Positions 34,593-44,616 are shown, counted from the first letter of the stretch. The stretch: 64,000 nt of DNA from Polaromonas sp. (GCA_030654695.1 JAURWY010000017.1:62001-126000), one strand, 5' to 3'. Numbers and translations: made by a program. Notes: generated by a model from the sequence alone, not told the origin.

Positions 34593-35624
34593 ATGAAAAC
34601 GCGTACTTTTCTTCAAACTGCTGCAGCCTTGGCTGCTGTTTTGTCCGTTGGCGCTGCACAAGCGCAAAACACCCCCATCAAGTTCCAGCTCGACTGGCGC
34701 TTTGAAGGCCCTGCCGCCTTCTTTCTGACGCCTCTGGCCAAAGGCTATTTCAAAGCCAATCAGCTCGACGTGACGGTCGATGCAGGCAACGGCTCCGGCG
34801 GTGCCGTGACCCGCGTGGCCTCGGGCACTTACGACATGGGTTTTGCTGATCTGGCCTCCTTGATGGAGTTTCACGCCAACAACCCGGACGCGCCCAGCAA
34901 ACCGGTCGCCGTGATGGTGGTCTACAACAACACACCGGCCTCGGTCATGTCGTTGAAAAAAACCGGCATCAAAACCCCGGCTGATTTGAACGGCAAAAAA
35001 CTCGGTGCCCCCGTGTTTGACGCTGGTCGCCGCGCTTTCCCGATTTTTGCCAAAGCCAACAACGTCAGCAGCGTGCAATGGGTCACCATGGACCCGCCGC
35101 TGCGTGAAACCATGCTCGCCCGTGGCGATGTGGACGCCATCACCGGCTTCACCTTCACCTCGCTGCTGAACCTAGAAGCGCGCGGCGTGAAAGCCGAAGA
35201 CGTGGCCATCCTGCCGTACGCCGACAACGGCGTGAAGATGTATGGCAACGTCATCATTGCGTCACCCAAGCTGATCAAAGAGAACCCAGCCGCCATCAAA
35301 GCGTTCCTGCAAGCCTTCAGCAAAGGCGCAAAAGACGTGATGGCCAATCCGGCCGCCGCCATCAACGATGTCAAAGCCCGCGACGGCATCCTCAACGTCG
35401 CACTTGAAACGCGCCGTTTGCAGCTGGCCATTGACACCGTCATCAACAGCCCCGACGCACGCGCCGAAGGTTTTGGTCAACTCAAAGCACCCCGCTTGAC
35501 GCTGATGGCATCTCAAGTGTCTGACGCCTTTGGCACCAAGACCCGCGTCAACGCAGACGCTGTCTGGAACGGCAGCATGCTGCCAAGCGCCGCTGAACTG
35601 AACGTGCTGCCAGCCAAGCGCTGA
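34593..35624 (+). CDS. NMT1/TauA-type ABC transporter substrate-binding protein
   Basis: 343 residues with a signal peptide (TAAALAAVLSVGAAQAQ) followed by the NMT1/THI5-like fold: IKFQLDWRFEGPAAFFLTPLAKGYF, GNGSGGAVTRVASGTYDMGFADLASL, PVAVMVVYNNTPASVMSLK, GKKLGAPVFDAGRRAFP. This class binds pyrimidine precursors, nitrate, sulfonates or related small compounds. Placement next to ureD and behind a sigma-54-type promoter suggests a nitrogenous ligand, possibly a ureide or pyrimidine, but the ligand is not known. It is separated from its ATPase gene by an intercistronic hairpin. Confidence 0.88.
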   Translation: MKTRTFLQTAAALAAVLSVGAAQAQNTPIKFQLDWRFEGPAAFFLTPLAKGYFKANQLDVTVDAGNGSGGAVTRVASGTYDMGFADLASLMEFHANNPDAPSKPVAVMVVYNNTPASVMSLKKTGIKTPADLNGKKLGAPVFDAGRRAFPIFAKANNVSSVQWVTMDPPLRETMLARGDVDAITGFTFTSLLNLEARGVKAEDVAILPYADNGVKMYGNVIIASPKLIKENPAAIKAFLQAFSKGAKDVMANPAAAINDVKARDGILNVALETRRLQLAIDTVINSPDARAEGFGQLKAPRLTLMASQVSDAFGTKTRVNADAVWNGSMLPSAAELNVLPAKR

Positions 35625-35652
35625 CCGACTACGGCTTTTTTGCTTTTCTCAG

Positions 35653-35684
35653 GAGGCCAGCATTCACAGATGAATGCTGGCCTC
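35653..35684 (+). promoter_or_regulatory. Intercistronic hairpin between receptor and ATPase genes
   Basis: A perfect 14-bp inverted repeat (GAGGCCAGCATTCA and its complement) with a 4-nt loop, and no T-run. Such a structure typically protects the 3' end of the receptor mRNA or partly terminates, giving more receptor than ATPase and permease. An in-frame ATG of the next gene at 35674 falls inside its right arm, so that ATG is unlikely to be the start. Confidence 0.65.
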
Positions 35685-35706
35685 TGGTTCAACTGGGCAC
35701 GACATC

Positions 35707-36555
35707 TTGAATTCAACCACCACACCGACCAGCTTCGTCGATTTTCAAGACGTTTGGCTGGCATACAACGAAGAACTGCTGGCCCAGCAAAACTTCGCCG
35801 TAGAAGCCATTGACCTGCAAGTCAAAGAAGGCGAATTCATCGCCATCGTTGGCCCGTCAGGCTGCGGAAAATCCACCTTCATGAAGCTCACGACCGGCCT
35901 GAAAATGCCGTCCAAGGGGCGCATCATGATTGACGGTGCACCGGTCACCGGCCCGCTGAAAATTTCAGGCATGGCGTTTCAAGCGCCGTCGCTGCTACCT
36001 TGGCGCACGACGGTCGACAACGTGTTGTTGCCGCTGGAAATCGTCGAGCCTTTTCGCAGCAACTTCAAAGCCAAGCGCAAAGAATATGAAGAGCGCGCTC
36101 GTAAGCTGCTGCAAAAAGTCGGCCTCGCCGGCTACGAAGACAAATTTCCGTGGCAACTGTCAGGCGGCATGCAACAGCGCGTGAGCATTTGCCGCGCCCT
36201 GATTCATGAGCCCAAAATGCTGCTCTTGGACGAGCCCTTTGGCGCCCTCGACGCCTTCACCCGTGAAGAGCTGTGGTGCATCTTGCGCGACCTTTGGACT
36301 GAGCAGCGGTTCAACGTGATTTTGGTCACCCACGACTTGCGCGAGTCGGTCTTTTTGGCCGACACCGTGTACGTCATGAGCAAGAGTCCGGGCCGCTTTG
36401 TGGTCAAGCGCGAGATTGATTTGCCGCGTCCGCGTGACCTGGAGGTGACTTACACCAAAGAGTTTACGGACATCGTTCACGAGCTGCGTGGCCACATCGG
36501 TGCCATTCGCAGCACCAGCGTGGCTGATGCCGCGACCAAAGCAGGAGCCGCATGA
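35707..36555 (+). CDS. ABC transporter ATPase (nitrate/sulfonate/taurine class)
   Basis: About 282 residues. Walker A GPSGCGKST, Q-loop near MAFQAPSLLPWRT, signature LSGGMQQRV, Walker B LLLDEPFGALD and H-loop VTHDLRE are all present. The class is that of SsuB/TauB/NrtD transporters. TTG 35707 is favoured over ATG 35674 because the latter lies in the right arm of a strong hairpin. The stop overlaps the permease gene start. It forms one transporter with the NMT1-type receptor and the permease. Confidence 0.9.
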   Translation: MNSTTTPTSFVDFQDVWLAYNEELLAQQNFAVEAIDLQVKEGEFIAIVGPSGCGKSTFMKLTTGLKMPSKGRIMIDGAPVTGPLKISGMAFQAPSLLPWRTTVDNVLLPLEIVEPFRSNFKAKRKEYEERARKLLQKVGLAGYEDKFPWQLSGGMQQRVSICRALIHEPKMLLLDEPFGALDAFTREELWCILRDLWTEQRFNVILVTHDLRESVFLADTVYVMSKSPGRFVVKREIDLPRPRDLEVTYTKEFTDIVHELRGHIGAIRSTSVADAATKAGAA

Positions 36556-37322
36556 TGTATTCCAAAAAATTCGAGCGCTGGTCGCCGATTATCTTGCTGC
36601 TGCTGCTGGTCGGCTTGTGGCAAGCGGTGTGCGTGGTGTTCGCCATTCCGGAATTCATTTTTCCGGCTCCCACAGAAATTGGGCGGGCGCTGGTGGAGTT
36701 TTCAGGACCCATCGCAGACGCCGCTTGGAAAACCTTCTGGGTCACCATGGCCGGCTTTGGCCTGTCCATCGTGGTGGGTGTGCTGCTGGGCTTTTTGGTG
36801 GGTTCGTCGCGCCTCGCCTATTCGGCGGTTTACCCGCTGCTGGTCGCCTTCAACGCGGTGCCCAAAGCGGCGATTGTGCCGATCCTGATCGTTTGGTTTG
36901 GCATCGGCGTCGGGCCCGGTATTTTGACGGCCTTCTTAATCTCGTTTTTCCCGATCACCGTCAACATGGCCACCGGCCTCGCCACACTTGAACCCGAACT
37001 GGAAGACGTGCTGCGGGTGCTGGGTGCCAAGCGCATGGATGTGCTGATGAAAGTCGGTCTGCCGCGCTCCATGCCTTACTTTTACGGCGCGCTCAAAGTC
37101 TCCATCACGCTGGCCTTTGTGGGCACCGTGTTGGCCGAAATGACCGCCGGCGACTCAGGCATTGGCTACCTCATGCAGAGCGCCGGTTCACAGCAGCGCA
37201 TGGCGCTGGCCTTTGCCGGTTTGATTGTCATTGGCGCCATGGCCATGCTGATGTATGAACTCTTCAGCGCCATTGAAAAACACACGACCGCTTGGGCCCA
37301 TCGAGGCTCGCAGAGTCACTGA
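36552..37322 (+). CDS. ABC transporter permease (BPD type)
   Basis: 256 residues with about six membrane helices and the EAA-type loop around LATLEPELEDVLRVLGAKRMDVLMKVGLPRSMPYFYGALK. The N-terminal FPAPTEIGRALVEF segment is typical of TauC/SsuC/NMT1-type permeases. It overlaps the ATPase gene, and the ureD start lies 2 nt after its stop, so the transporter and ureD are one transcript. Confidence 0.9.
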   Translation: MMYSKKFERWSPIILLLLLVGLWQAVCVVFAIPEFIFPAPTEIGRALVEFSGPIADAAWKTFWVTMAGFGLSIVVGVLLGFLVGSSRLAYSAVYPLLVAFNAVPKAAIVPILIVWFGIGVGPGILTAFLISFFPITVNMATGLATLEPELEDVLRVLGAKRMDVLMKVGLPRSMPYFYGALKVSITLAFVGTVLAEMTAGDSGIGYLMQSAGSQQRMALAFAGLIVIGAMAMLMYELFSAIEKHTTAWAHRGSQSH

Positions 37323-37324
37323 AT

Positions 37325-38155
37325 TTGACTTGGCACGCCTCACTTCAACTGGATTACTCGCTGAGCGCTGAACGCAGCGTGGCGCAATTTCGCCACAGCG
37401 GGCCGCTGCGCATTTTGCAAAGCCTTTACCCGGAGGGCGACAGCGTCTGTCACAACGTGCTGGTGCACCCGCCCGGTGGGCTGGTCGGCGGTGACACGCT
37501 GGACATTCAAGCCACCGTGGCCAGTGGCGCGCATGGGCTGGTGACCACGCCGGGCGCGACACGTTTTTACCGTTCACTGGGTGAGCAGGCTTTGCAGCGC
37601 GCCCGTGTGTCGCTGGCCGCCGATGCGCGGCTGGAGTGGCTGCCGTTGGAGGCGTTGTGCTACAGCGGCTGCTTGGCAGAAAACCGGCTGACCATGGACC
37701 TCGCGCCGGGGGCTGAGATGATGGGTTGGGATGTCACGGCCTTGGGTTTGCCAAATGCTGGGCTGCCCTTTGTGACGGGCAGTTTCAAGCAACACATTGA
37801 AGTGCCCGGCGTCTGGCTGGAGCGCGCACAACTGGCCGCACAGGACGAGTTGCTGCTGAACAATCCGCTGGGCTTGGCTGGGCACCGCTGCATGGCGACG
37901 CTGTTTTTTGCAGCCGGCAGCAAACTAGACCGCAAGCGCAGGCAAGCCGCGCTGGATGTGGCGCGCGAGGTGCTTGACGCGCACAGCCTGAAGCCGACGG
38001 CTGGCGCCACCAGCCCGAACGAGCAAGTGGTGGTGGTGCGCGTGCTGGCCCCGGTGGTGGAACCCGCCATGGATTTGCTCAAGCAAGTCTGGCGCGTATG
38101 GCGACGGCATTTTTGGCAACTTGAGGCACCGAGCCCGCGCATTTGGTCAGCCTGA
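37325..38155 (+). CDS. ureD: Urease accessory protein UreD
   Basis: About 276 residues with UreD blocks: WHASLQLDYS, HSGPLRILQSLYPEGD, CHNVLVHPPGGLVGGDTLDI, TTPGATRFYRS, ARLEWLPLEALCYSGCLAENRLTMDLAPGAEMMGWDVTALGLP and NNPLGLAGHRC. UreD docks on the UreABC trimer with UreF and UreG to install nickel. TTG 37325 is preferred as start because it sits 2 nt after the permease stop; an ATG at 37292 inside the permease gene would add 11 residues. It is about 15 kb away from ureABCEFG, with the opposite-strand urt genes in between. Confidence 0.93.
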   Translation: MTWHASLQLDYSLSAERSVAQFRHSGPLRILQSLYPEGDSVCHNVLVHPPGGLVGGDTLDIQATVASGAHGLVTTPGATRFYRSLGEQALQRARVSLAADARLEWLPLEALCYSGCLAENRLTMDLAPGAEMMGWDVTALGLPNAGLPFVTGSFKQHIEVPGVWLERAQLAAQDELLLNNPLGLAGHRCMATLFFAAGSKLDRKRRQAALDVAREVLDAHSLKPTAGATSPNEQVVVVRVLAPVVEPAMDLLKQVWRVWRRHFWQLEAPSPRIWSA

Positions 38156-38268
38156 CGCGCTCTCTGCTAGTCACTGTTAACCCCTGTTTTTTGCTGTCCT
38201 GCAGGCCTAGCCCACAGGCGCGACAATGCTAGCTGCAAAAATTTTCTGCCAACCTACACAAGCACACC

Positions 38269-38745
38269 ATGAAGATTGAAAAAAACTCCGCCGTCACCCT
38301 GCGTTTCAAAGTCACCGACAGCTTGGGCAAAGTCGTTGAAGAAAGCTCGGAACCGATGGTTTACCTGCACGGTGGTTACGGCAGCACCCTGCCCAAAATT
38401 GAAGAGGCACTGGACGGCCAAGAGTCTGGCTTCAAAACCACGCTGGCCCTGTCGGCGGCTGACGCCTTTGGCGAACGTGACGAAGGTCTGGTGCAAACCA
38501 TTCCAAAAACCCAGTTTCCGCCTGGCGTGAAAGTCGGCGGACAACTTGAAGGCCACGGCGACGACGGCCGCACGCACGTCTTCACCGTCATAAAAATCAA
38601 GGGCGACACCGTTTTGTTGGACGGCAACCACCCATTGGCCGGCAAAGACCTGAACTTCAGCTTGGCCGTGATGGATGTGCGCGCCGCCTCAGAAGAAGAG
38701 ATCGCGCACGGCCACGTGCACGGCGAACACGGCCACCAACACTGA
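38269..38745 (+). CDS. FKBP-type peptidyl-prolyl isomerase, SlyD-like
   Basis: 158 residues: an FKBP domain (VTLRFKVTDSLGKVVEES, PMVYLHGGYGSTLPKIEEAL), an inserted-flap region (FPPGVKVGGQLEG) and a histidine-rich tail (AHGHVHGEHGHQH). SlyD proteins of this shape bind nickel and help deliver it to metalloenzymes. The location directly after ureD suggests it supports urease nickel insertion. The stop ends one base from the convergent urtE stop. Confidence 0.88.
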   Translation: MKIEKNSAVTLRFKVTDSLGKVVEESSEPMVYLHGGYGSTLPKIEEALDGQESGFKTTLALSAADAFGERDEGLVQTIPKTQFPPGVKVGGQLEGHGDDGRTHVFTVIKIKGDTVLLDGNHPLAGKDLNFSLAVMDVRAASEEEIAHGHVHGEHGHQH

Positions 38746-38746
38746 G

Positions 38747-39439
38747 TTAAATCGCCACCATGTGGCGAACGCCGTTGGCCTGCATGTCTTCGCCTAAACC
38801 ACGGCCGATGAACTCCCCGCGCTCCATCACGAGGTAGTCGTCGGCCAGCGCTTCGGCAAAGTCGTAGTACTGCTCGCCCAGCAAACTCGCCATGTCGCCA
38901 CGGTCAGCCAGCATGCGAATGACGCGGCCGATGTCTTTGATGATGCTCGGCTGAATCCCTTCGGTCGGCTCATCCAGAATCAACAACTTGGGCTTGGCTG
39001 CGAGTGCACGGGCAATTGCGAGTTGTTGTTGCTGCCCGCCGGACAGGTCGCCGCCGCGCCGGTGCAGCATTTTTTTGAGGACAGGAAACAGCTCGTACAG
39101 CTCTGTTGGAATCGGCGTGCTGGCACTCTTGTAAGCCAGCCCCATGCGCAGGTTTTCTTCGACCGTGAGGCGTGCAAAAATTTCGCGCCCCTGCGGCACA
39201 AAGCCCATGCCAGCACGGGCCCGTTCATACGGCGTGCTGCCCTGAATGAGCTTGCCGTCAAATTCGATGCTGCCGGTCTTGATCGGCACCAGCCCCATGA
39301 GGGATTTGAGCAGCGTGGTTTTGCCAACGCCGTTGCGCCCCAGCAGCACCGTGACTTTGCCCAATTGCGTTTGCAAGCTGACGTCACGCAGAATGTGCGA
39401 GCCGCCGTAGTACTGGTTGATGTTTTTGACGTTCAGCAT
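38747..39439 (-). CDS. urtE: Urea ABC transporter ATPase UrtE
   Basis: 230 residues. Walker A GRNGVGKTTLL, signature LSGGQQQQLAIARAL and Walker B LILDEPTEGIQPSI of the LivF/UrtE type. The initial LNVKNINQYYGGSHILRDV matches UrtE. It is the last gene of the urtABCDE operon that imports urea at low concentration, with UrtD as the second ATPase. It follows urtD by 12 nt. Confidence 0.94.
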   Translation of the reverse strand: MLNVKNINQYYGGSHILRDVSLQTQLGKVTVLLGRNGVGKTTLLKSLMGLVPIKTGSIEFDGKLIQGSTPYERARAGMGFVPQGREIFARLTVEENLRMGLAYKSASTPIPTELYELFPVLKKMLHRRGGDLSGGQQQQLAIARALAAKPKLLILDEPTEGIQPSIIKDIGRVIRMLADRGDMASLLGEQYYDFAEALADDYLVMERGEFIGRGLGEDMQANGVRHMVAI

Positions 39440-39451
39440 AGGTAGTTCAAT

Positions 39452-40332
<881 letters not shown>

Positions 40333-40336
<4 letters not shown>

Positions 40337-41481
40337 GCTGCTTTACCCTTCCACAGTTTCTTCGCCAGACCGACCACGCCGTTGGGGAGGAACAAGGTCA
40401 CGGCGATGAACAGCGTGCCTAAAAAGTACAACCAAAACTCGGGGTAGGCGACGGTCAACCAGCTCTTCGCGCCATTGACGATGAAAGCGCCAATGATCGG
40501 GCCGATCAAGGTGGCACGGCCACCGACAGCCGCCCATATGGCGATTTCAATCGAGTTGGCAGGGCTCATTTCGCCCGGATTGATGATGCCGACCTGCGGC
40601 ACGTACAGCGCGCCAGCCACCCCGCACATGATGGCGGAAATGACCCAGATCGTGAGCTTGTAGCCCAGCGGGTTGTAGCCGGAAAACATGACGCGGGTTT
40701 CGGCGTCGCGAATCGCCTGCAACACACGGCCAAACTTACTTTGCACCAGCCATTTGGAGAACATGAAAAAACCCAGCAGCGTCAAGCCGGTGATGACAAA
40801 CAGCAACATGCGCATGTTCGGCGTGGCCAAGGGCATGTCCAAAATACGTTTGAAATCCGTGAAGCCGTTGTTGCCGCCAAAGCCCGTCTCATTGCGAAAA
40901 AACAGCAACATGGCGGCAAAGGTCAAGGCCTGCGTGATGATGGAGAAATACACCCCTTTGATGCGTGAGCGAAAGGCGAAATAACCAAACACAAAAGCCA
41001 CCACGGCGGGTACCAGCACAATCAAAATAAGCGTCGCCACAAAGCTGCCACTGAAGGTCCAGTGCCAGGGCAAGGTCTTCCAGTCAAGGAACACCATGAA
41101 GTCTGGCAACTCACTTTTGTAGTTGCCCTCCAGACCGATTTGACGCATCAAGTACATGCCCATGACATAGCCGCCGATGGCGAAAAAGACACCGTGGCCC
41201 AGCGACAAAATGCCGGTGTAGCCCCAGATCAAGTCCATCGCCAGCGCGCAGATGGCGTAGCACATGATCTTGCCCAACAAGGCCACGAAGTAGGTGCTCA
41301 TGTGCAAAGCACTGCCCTCTGGCACCCAGAGATTGAGCACCGGGGCGACAGTGCAAATGACGATCAGCGCGACCATGAAGGCGCTCCAGCCGCTGCGTGA
41401 CAGCAGCGGGGCTTTGGCCGGTAGCACGACGTAAGGAGCTGCCGTATTCGGGCCCGGAGAGGTTGGAAGAGTTGCGTTCAT
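40333..41481 (-). CDS. urtC: Urea ABC transporter permease UrtC
   Basis: 382 residues with about nine to ten membrane segments of the LivM type: ALAMDLIWGYTGILSLGHGVFFAIGGYVMGM, FRSRIKGVYFSIITQAL, LQAIRDAETRVMFSGYNPLGYKL, MSPANSIEIAIWAAVGGRATLIGPIIGA. These blocks match UrtC. The gene follows urtB by about 10 nt and overlaps urtD. Confidence 0.94.
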
Positions 41482-41491
41482 GGGTGTGGCC

Positions 41492-43105
41492 TCAAGCTTC
41501 CGCAGAGCGGCCTTTCATGGCGAAGATCCCTTGCGGACGCTTCTGGATAAAGATGATGATGAGAACGAGCACGGCGATCTTCGCCAGCACAGCGCCAGTC
41601 CAGCCTTCTAGGAACTTGTTCAAAATGCCCAGCCCCATGGCGGCGTACACCGTGCCGGCCAGCTGCCCGACACCGCCTAACACCACGACCATGAACGAGT
41701 CAACGATGTAGCCTTGACCCAAGTCAGGGCCCACATTACCGACCTGGCTCAACGCGCAACCAGCCAGCCCGGCAATGCCCGATCCCAAGGCAAACGCATA
41801 GGTATCGACACGCGCCGTGTTGACGCCCATGCACGCGGCAATCGGGCGATTTTGGGTGACGCCACGGACAAACAAACCTAAGCGCGTGCGGCTGATCAAC
41901 CAAGCCACACCGAGCAACACAGCCATGGCAAAACCGATGATCACGAGCCGGTTGTAAGGCAGCGACAGGTTGCCCAAGAGCTGAACGCCGCCGCTCATCC
42001 ACACCGGGTTTTCAACGCCAACGTTTTGCGCGCCAAAGAGGCTGCGCACCATTTGCTGCAGCATCAGGCTGATACCCCAGGTGGCCAAGAGTGTTTCGAG
42101 CGGACGACCGTACAAGAAACGAATCACACCGCGTTCGAGTGCCGCACCCATCAAGGCCGAGGCCATGAAGGCCACCGGCAAAGCGGCCAGCAAGTACCAG
42201 TCAAACGCGTTCGGAAAATAAGTTTGAAACAGACCTTGCACCACATAGGTGGCGTAGGCACCGATCATCATCAGCTCGCCATGCGCCATGTTGATGACGC
42301 CCATCAATCCATAGGTGATGGCCAAGCCCAGCGCCACCAACAACAAAATAGAACCTAAGCTGATGCCGCTGAAGACAGCGGCAAGCCGGTCACCCCAGGC
42401 CAGCGCGGCCTCGACCTTGCGCAGGCTGGCAGCGAGCGCCACCTTCACGTCGGCATCGGACTCTTTGGCGAGTCGCTCTAGCAACACCGTCTTGGTGCTC
42501 GGGTCGCCGCTGTCGGCGAGCAAGGCTGCCGCTTGCAGGCGTTTGCCTTTGTCGCTGCTGCTCAGCAATATCGCGGCTCGCAATGTGGCCAGCTGCGCTT
42601 TAATTTGCGGCACTTTTTCAGCGGCAAAGGCTTTTTCAATCAGCGGCAAACGCGCTTCGTCGTTGTCACCCGTGAGCGTCTTGATGGCCGCTTTGCGCTG
42701 CGCCTCTTTCGGCGAGAACAGCTGCAGGGTCGCTAAGGCGTTGTCCAGTTCACCGCGCATCAGGTTGTTGTTGATGACGTCTTCGGCGTTGTCCGGCAGC
42801 GGCACCGCGTTACCGGTAACGGGGTCAATGGCCTTGTCGTCTTTGACGACCAACACTTGCTCACCGGCGATCTTGACCTCGTCGTCAGCCAGCGCCTGAA
42901 TGAAGGCGAGTGTGGCTTCGTTCGGGTCTGAGGCGGCTTTAGCGAGGGCCTGCAAGCGGGATTCGCTGCTGCCGACCGCCATGGCTTTGACATCTTCAAG
43001 CGTGAGCGCGTGCAGACTGCCAGCACCCCAAAAAAGAGCGGACGCCAGCAGAATGCGCACCATGGTTGAGCGCTTTGGCATGGGATGTGACCTGTCTTTG
43101 TGCAT
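41492..43105 (-). CDS. urtB: Urea ABC transporter permease UrtB
   Basis: 537 residues. After a signal peptide (ILLASALFWGAGSLHA) a periplasmic helical region of about 210 residues precedes a LivH-type permease domain starting near ILLLVALGLAITYGLMGVINMAHGELMMIGAYATYV. The large N-terminal region (LEDVKAMAVGSSESRLQAL, DEVKIAGEQVLVVKDDKAID) is typical of UrtB as opposed to branched amino acid permeases. ATG 43105 is used; in-frame ATGs occur 8 and 14 codons later. A strong hairpin separates it from urtA. Confidence 0.93.
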   Translation of the reverse strand: MHKDRSHPMPKRSTMVRILLASALFWGAGSLHALTLEDVKAMAVGSSESRLQALAKAASDPNEATLAFIQALADDEVKIAGEQVLVVKDDKAIDPVTGNAVPLPDNAEDVINNNLMRGELDNALATLQLFSPKEAQRKAAIKTLTGDNDEARLPLIEKAFAAEKVPQIKAQLATLRAAILLSSSDKGKRLQAAALLADSGDPSTKTVLLERLAKESDADVKVALAASLRKVEAALAWGDRLAAVFSGISLGSILLLVALGLAITYGLMGVINMAHGELMMIGAYATYVVQGLFQTYFPNAFDWYLLAALPVAFMASALMGAALERGVIRFLYGRPLETLLATWGISLMLQQMVRSLFGAQNVGVENPVWMSGGVQLLGNLSLPYNRLVIIGFAMAVLLGVAWLISRTRLGLFVRGVTQNRPIAACMGVNTARVDTYAFALGSGIAGLAGCALSQVGNVGPDLGQGYIVDSFMVVVLGGVGQLAGTVYAAMGLGILNKFLEGWTGAVLAKIAVLVLIIIFIQKRPQGIFAMKGRSAEA

Positions 43106-43128
43106 TTGAAAGAAGAATGGAGAAGCGA

Positions 43129-43168
43129 AGAAGCCGCACCTTGTTGATGCAACAAGGCTGCGGCTTCT
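43129..43168 (-). promoter_or_regulatory. Intercistronic hairpin between urtA and urtB
   Basis: Inverted repeat of about 18 bp (AGAAGCCGCA then CCTTGTTG, with one bulged base and a 3-nt loop). There is no T-run in the transcribed (minus) direction. It is placed right after the receptor gene, as in the other ABC operon here, so partial termination or mRNA stabilisation favouring UrtA is likely. Confidence 0.65.
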
Positions 43169-43185
43169 GGCTGAACTAAAACCGC

Positions 43186-44475
43186 TTATTTGCCTGCGAC
43201 TTTGGCGGGCTCGTCAGGCTTCTTGTCGTTGCCTGGGATGTACGGGCTCCATGGCTTGGCCTTGACCGGGCCAGGCGTCTTCCACACCACATTGAACTGG
43301 CCGTCGGCCTTGATCTCGCCAATGAAAACCGACTTGTGCAGGTGATGGTTTTTCTCGTCCATCTTGGAGACGATGCCGGACGGTGCCTTGAAGGTCTGAC
43401 CTGCCATCGCTGCGATGACTTTATCGGTGTCGGTGGACTTGGCTTTCTCAACCGCTTGTTTCCACATGTTGATGCCGATATAAGTCGCTTCCATCGGGTC
43501 GTTGGTCAGAGGATTGTCCTTGTGACCGGCGATGTTCTTAGCCTTGGCGTAAGCGCTCCACTTGCTGATGAACTCAGTGTTGCTTGGGTTCTTGATCGAC
43601 TGGAAGTAGTTCCAGGCAGCCAGGTGACCGACCAGCGGCTTGGTGTCCACGCCGCGCAGTTCTTCTTCACCGACAGAGAAGGCCACCACTGGCACGTCTT
43701 TGGCTTTCAGGCCGGCGTTGCCGAGTTCTTTGTAGAACGGGACATTGGAGTCGCCGTTGATGGTGGAGACCACAGCGGTCTTGCCACCAGCAGAGAATTT
43801 CTTCACATCAGCAACGATGGTTTGGTAGTCAGAGTGACCGAACGGTGTGTACTTCTCGTCGATGTCTTTGTCCGCAACGCCTTTGCTCTTAAGGTAAGCG
43901 CGCAGAATTTTGTTGGTGGTGCGCGGGTAGACATAGTCAGTTCCCAGCAAGACCCAACGCTTAGCGCCGCCGCCTTCTTTGCTCATCAAGTAATCAACCG
44001 CGGGAATGGCTTGCTGGTTGGGCGCTGCGCCCGTGTAAAACACGTTCTTGGAGAGCTCTTCACCTTCGTACTGCACGGGATAGAACAGCAGGCCGTTCAT
44101 TTCTTCGACGACTGGCAATACCGACTTGCGGGAGACTGAAGTCCAGCAACCGAAAATCACGGAGACTTTGTCTTGACCGAGCAGCTGCTTGGTTTTTTCA
44201 GCAAACAGCGGCCAGTTGGAAGCCGGGTCGACGATGACGGGCTCGAGCTTTTTACCGAGCACGCCACCTTTGGCATTGATCTCGTCAATCGCCATCAACA
44301 CGGTGTCTTTCAACACCGTTTCGGAAATAGCCATGGTGCCAGACAGGCTGTGCAGAATGCCGACCTTGATAGTGCCAGCGCCTTGGGCGTAGGCCGACAT
44401 GCCGGCCAAGCCGGACAGCGCAACAGCGACGGTGAGTGCCTTGAGGGCAAAGCGACGTGAATTCAGACCTGACAT
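43186..44475 (-). CDS. urtA: Urea ABC transporter substrate-binding protein UrtA
   Basis: 429 residues with a signal peptide (LKALTVAVALSGLAGMSAYAQ) and the UrtA/AmiC-type periplasmic fold: IKVGILHSLSGTMAISE, INAKGGVLGKKLEPVIVDPASNW, VIFGCWTSVSRKSVLPVVEE, GLLFYPVQYEGEE, GTDYVYPRTTN. The CWTSVSRK and PVQYEG blocks distinguish UrtA from LivJ. It leads the urtABCDE operon. No sigma-54-type sequence is seen in the 140 bp upstream. Confidence 0.95.
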   Translation of the reverse strand: MSGLNSRRFALKALTVAVALSGLAGMSAYAQGAGTIKVGILHSLSGTMAISETVLKDTVLMAIDEINAKGGVLGKKLEPVIVDPASNWPLFAEKTKQLLGQDKVSVIFGCWTSVSRKSVLPVVEEMNGLLFYPVQYEGEELSKNVFYTGAAPNQQAIPAVDYLMSKEGGGAKRWVLLGTDYVYPRTTNKILRAYLKSKGVADKDIDEKYTPFGHSDYQTIVADVKKFSAGGKTAVVSTINGDSNVPFYKELGNAGLKAKDVPVVAFSVGEEELRGVDTKPLVGHLAAWNYFQSIKNPSNTEFISKWSAYAKAKNIAGHKDNPLTNDPMEATYIGINMWKQAVEKAKSTDTDKVIAAMAGQTFKAPSGIVSKMDEKNHHLHKSVFIGEIKADGQFNVVWKTPGPVKAKPWSPYIPGNDKKPDEPAKVAGK

Positions 44476-44558
44476 ACATGTTTCTCCGTTAGGGGGTAAA
44501 TCGTTTATCGCTATAAGCAGCGATGATTGGATTTTGGAGAAACAGCAGGCATTGGGAA

Positions 44559-44576
44559 ATACGCCGGGTGGCGTAT
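44559..44576 (-). terminator. Short palindrome, possible terminator of the AI-2E gene or operator before urtA
   Basis: Perfect 7-bp repeat ATACGCC/GGCGTAT with a 4-nt loop, followed on the minus strand by TTTCCC. It lies about 40 nt after the AI-2E stop and 85 nt before urtA. The T-run is weak, so an operator role is equally possible. Confidence 0.4.
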
Positions 44577-44616
44577 GCCGAAGGCGGTGAAGGGGCTCAG
44601 CGCCTACAAAAAATTC

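Noticed and set aside
44476..44616. Sigma-54 promoter before urtA
   Set aside because: No TGGCA-N-TTGC arrangement is seen on the minus strand in this stretch.
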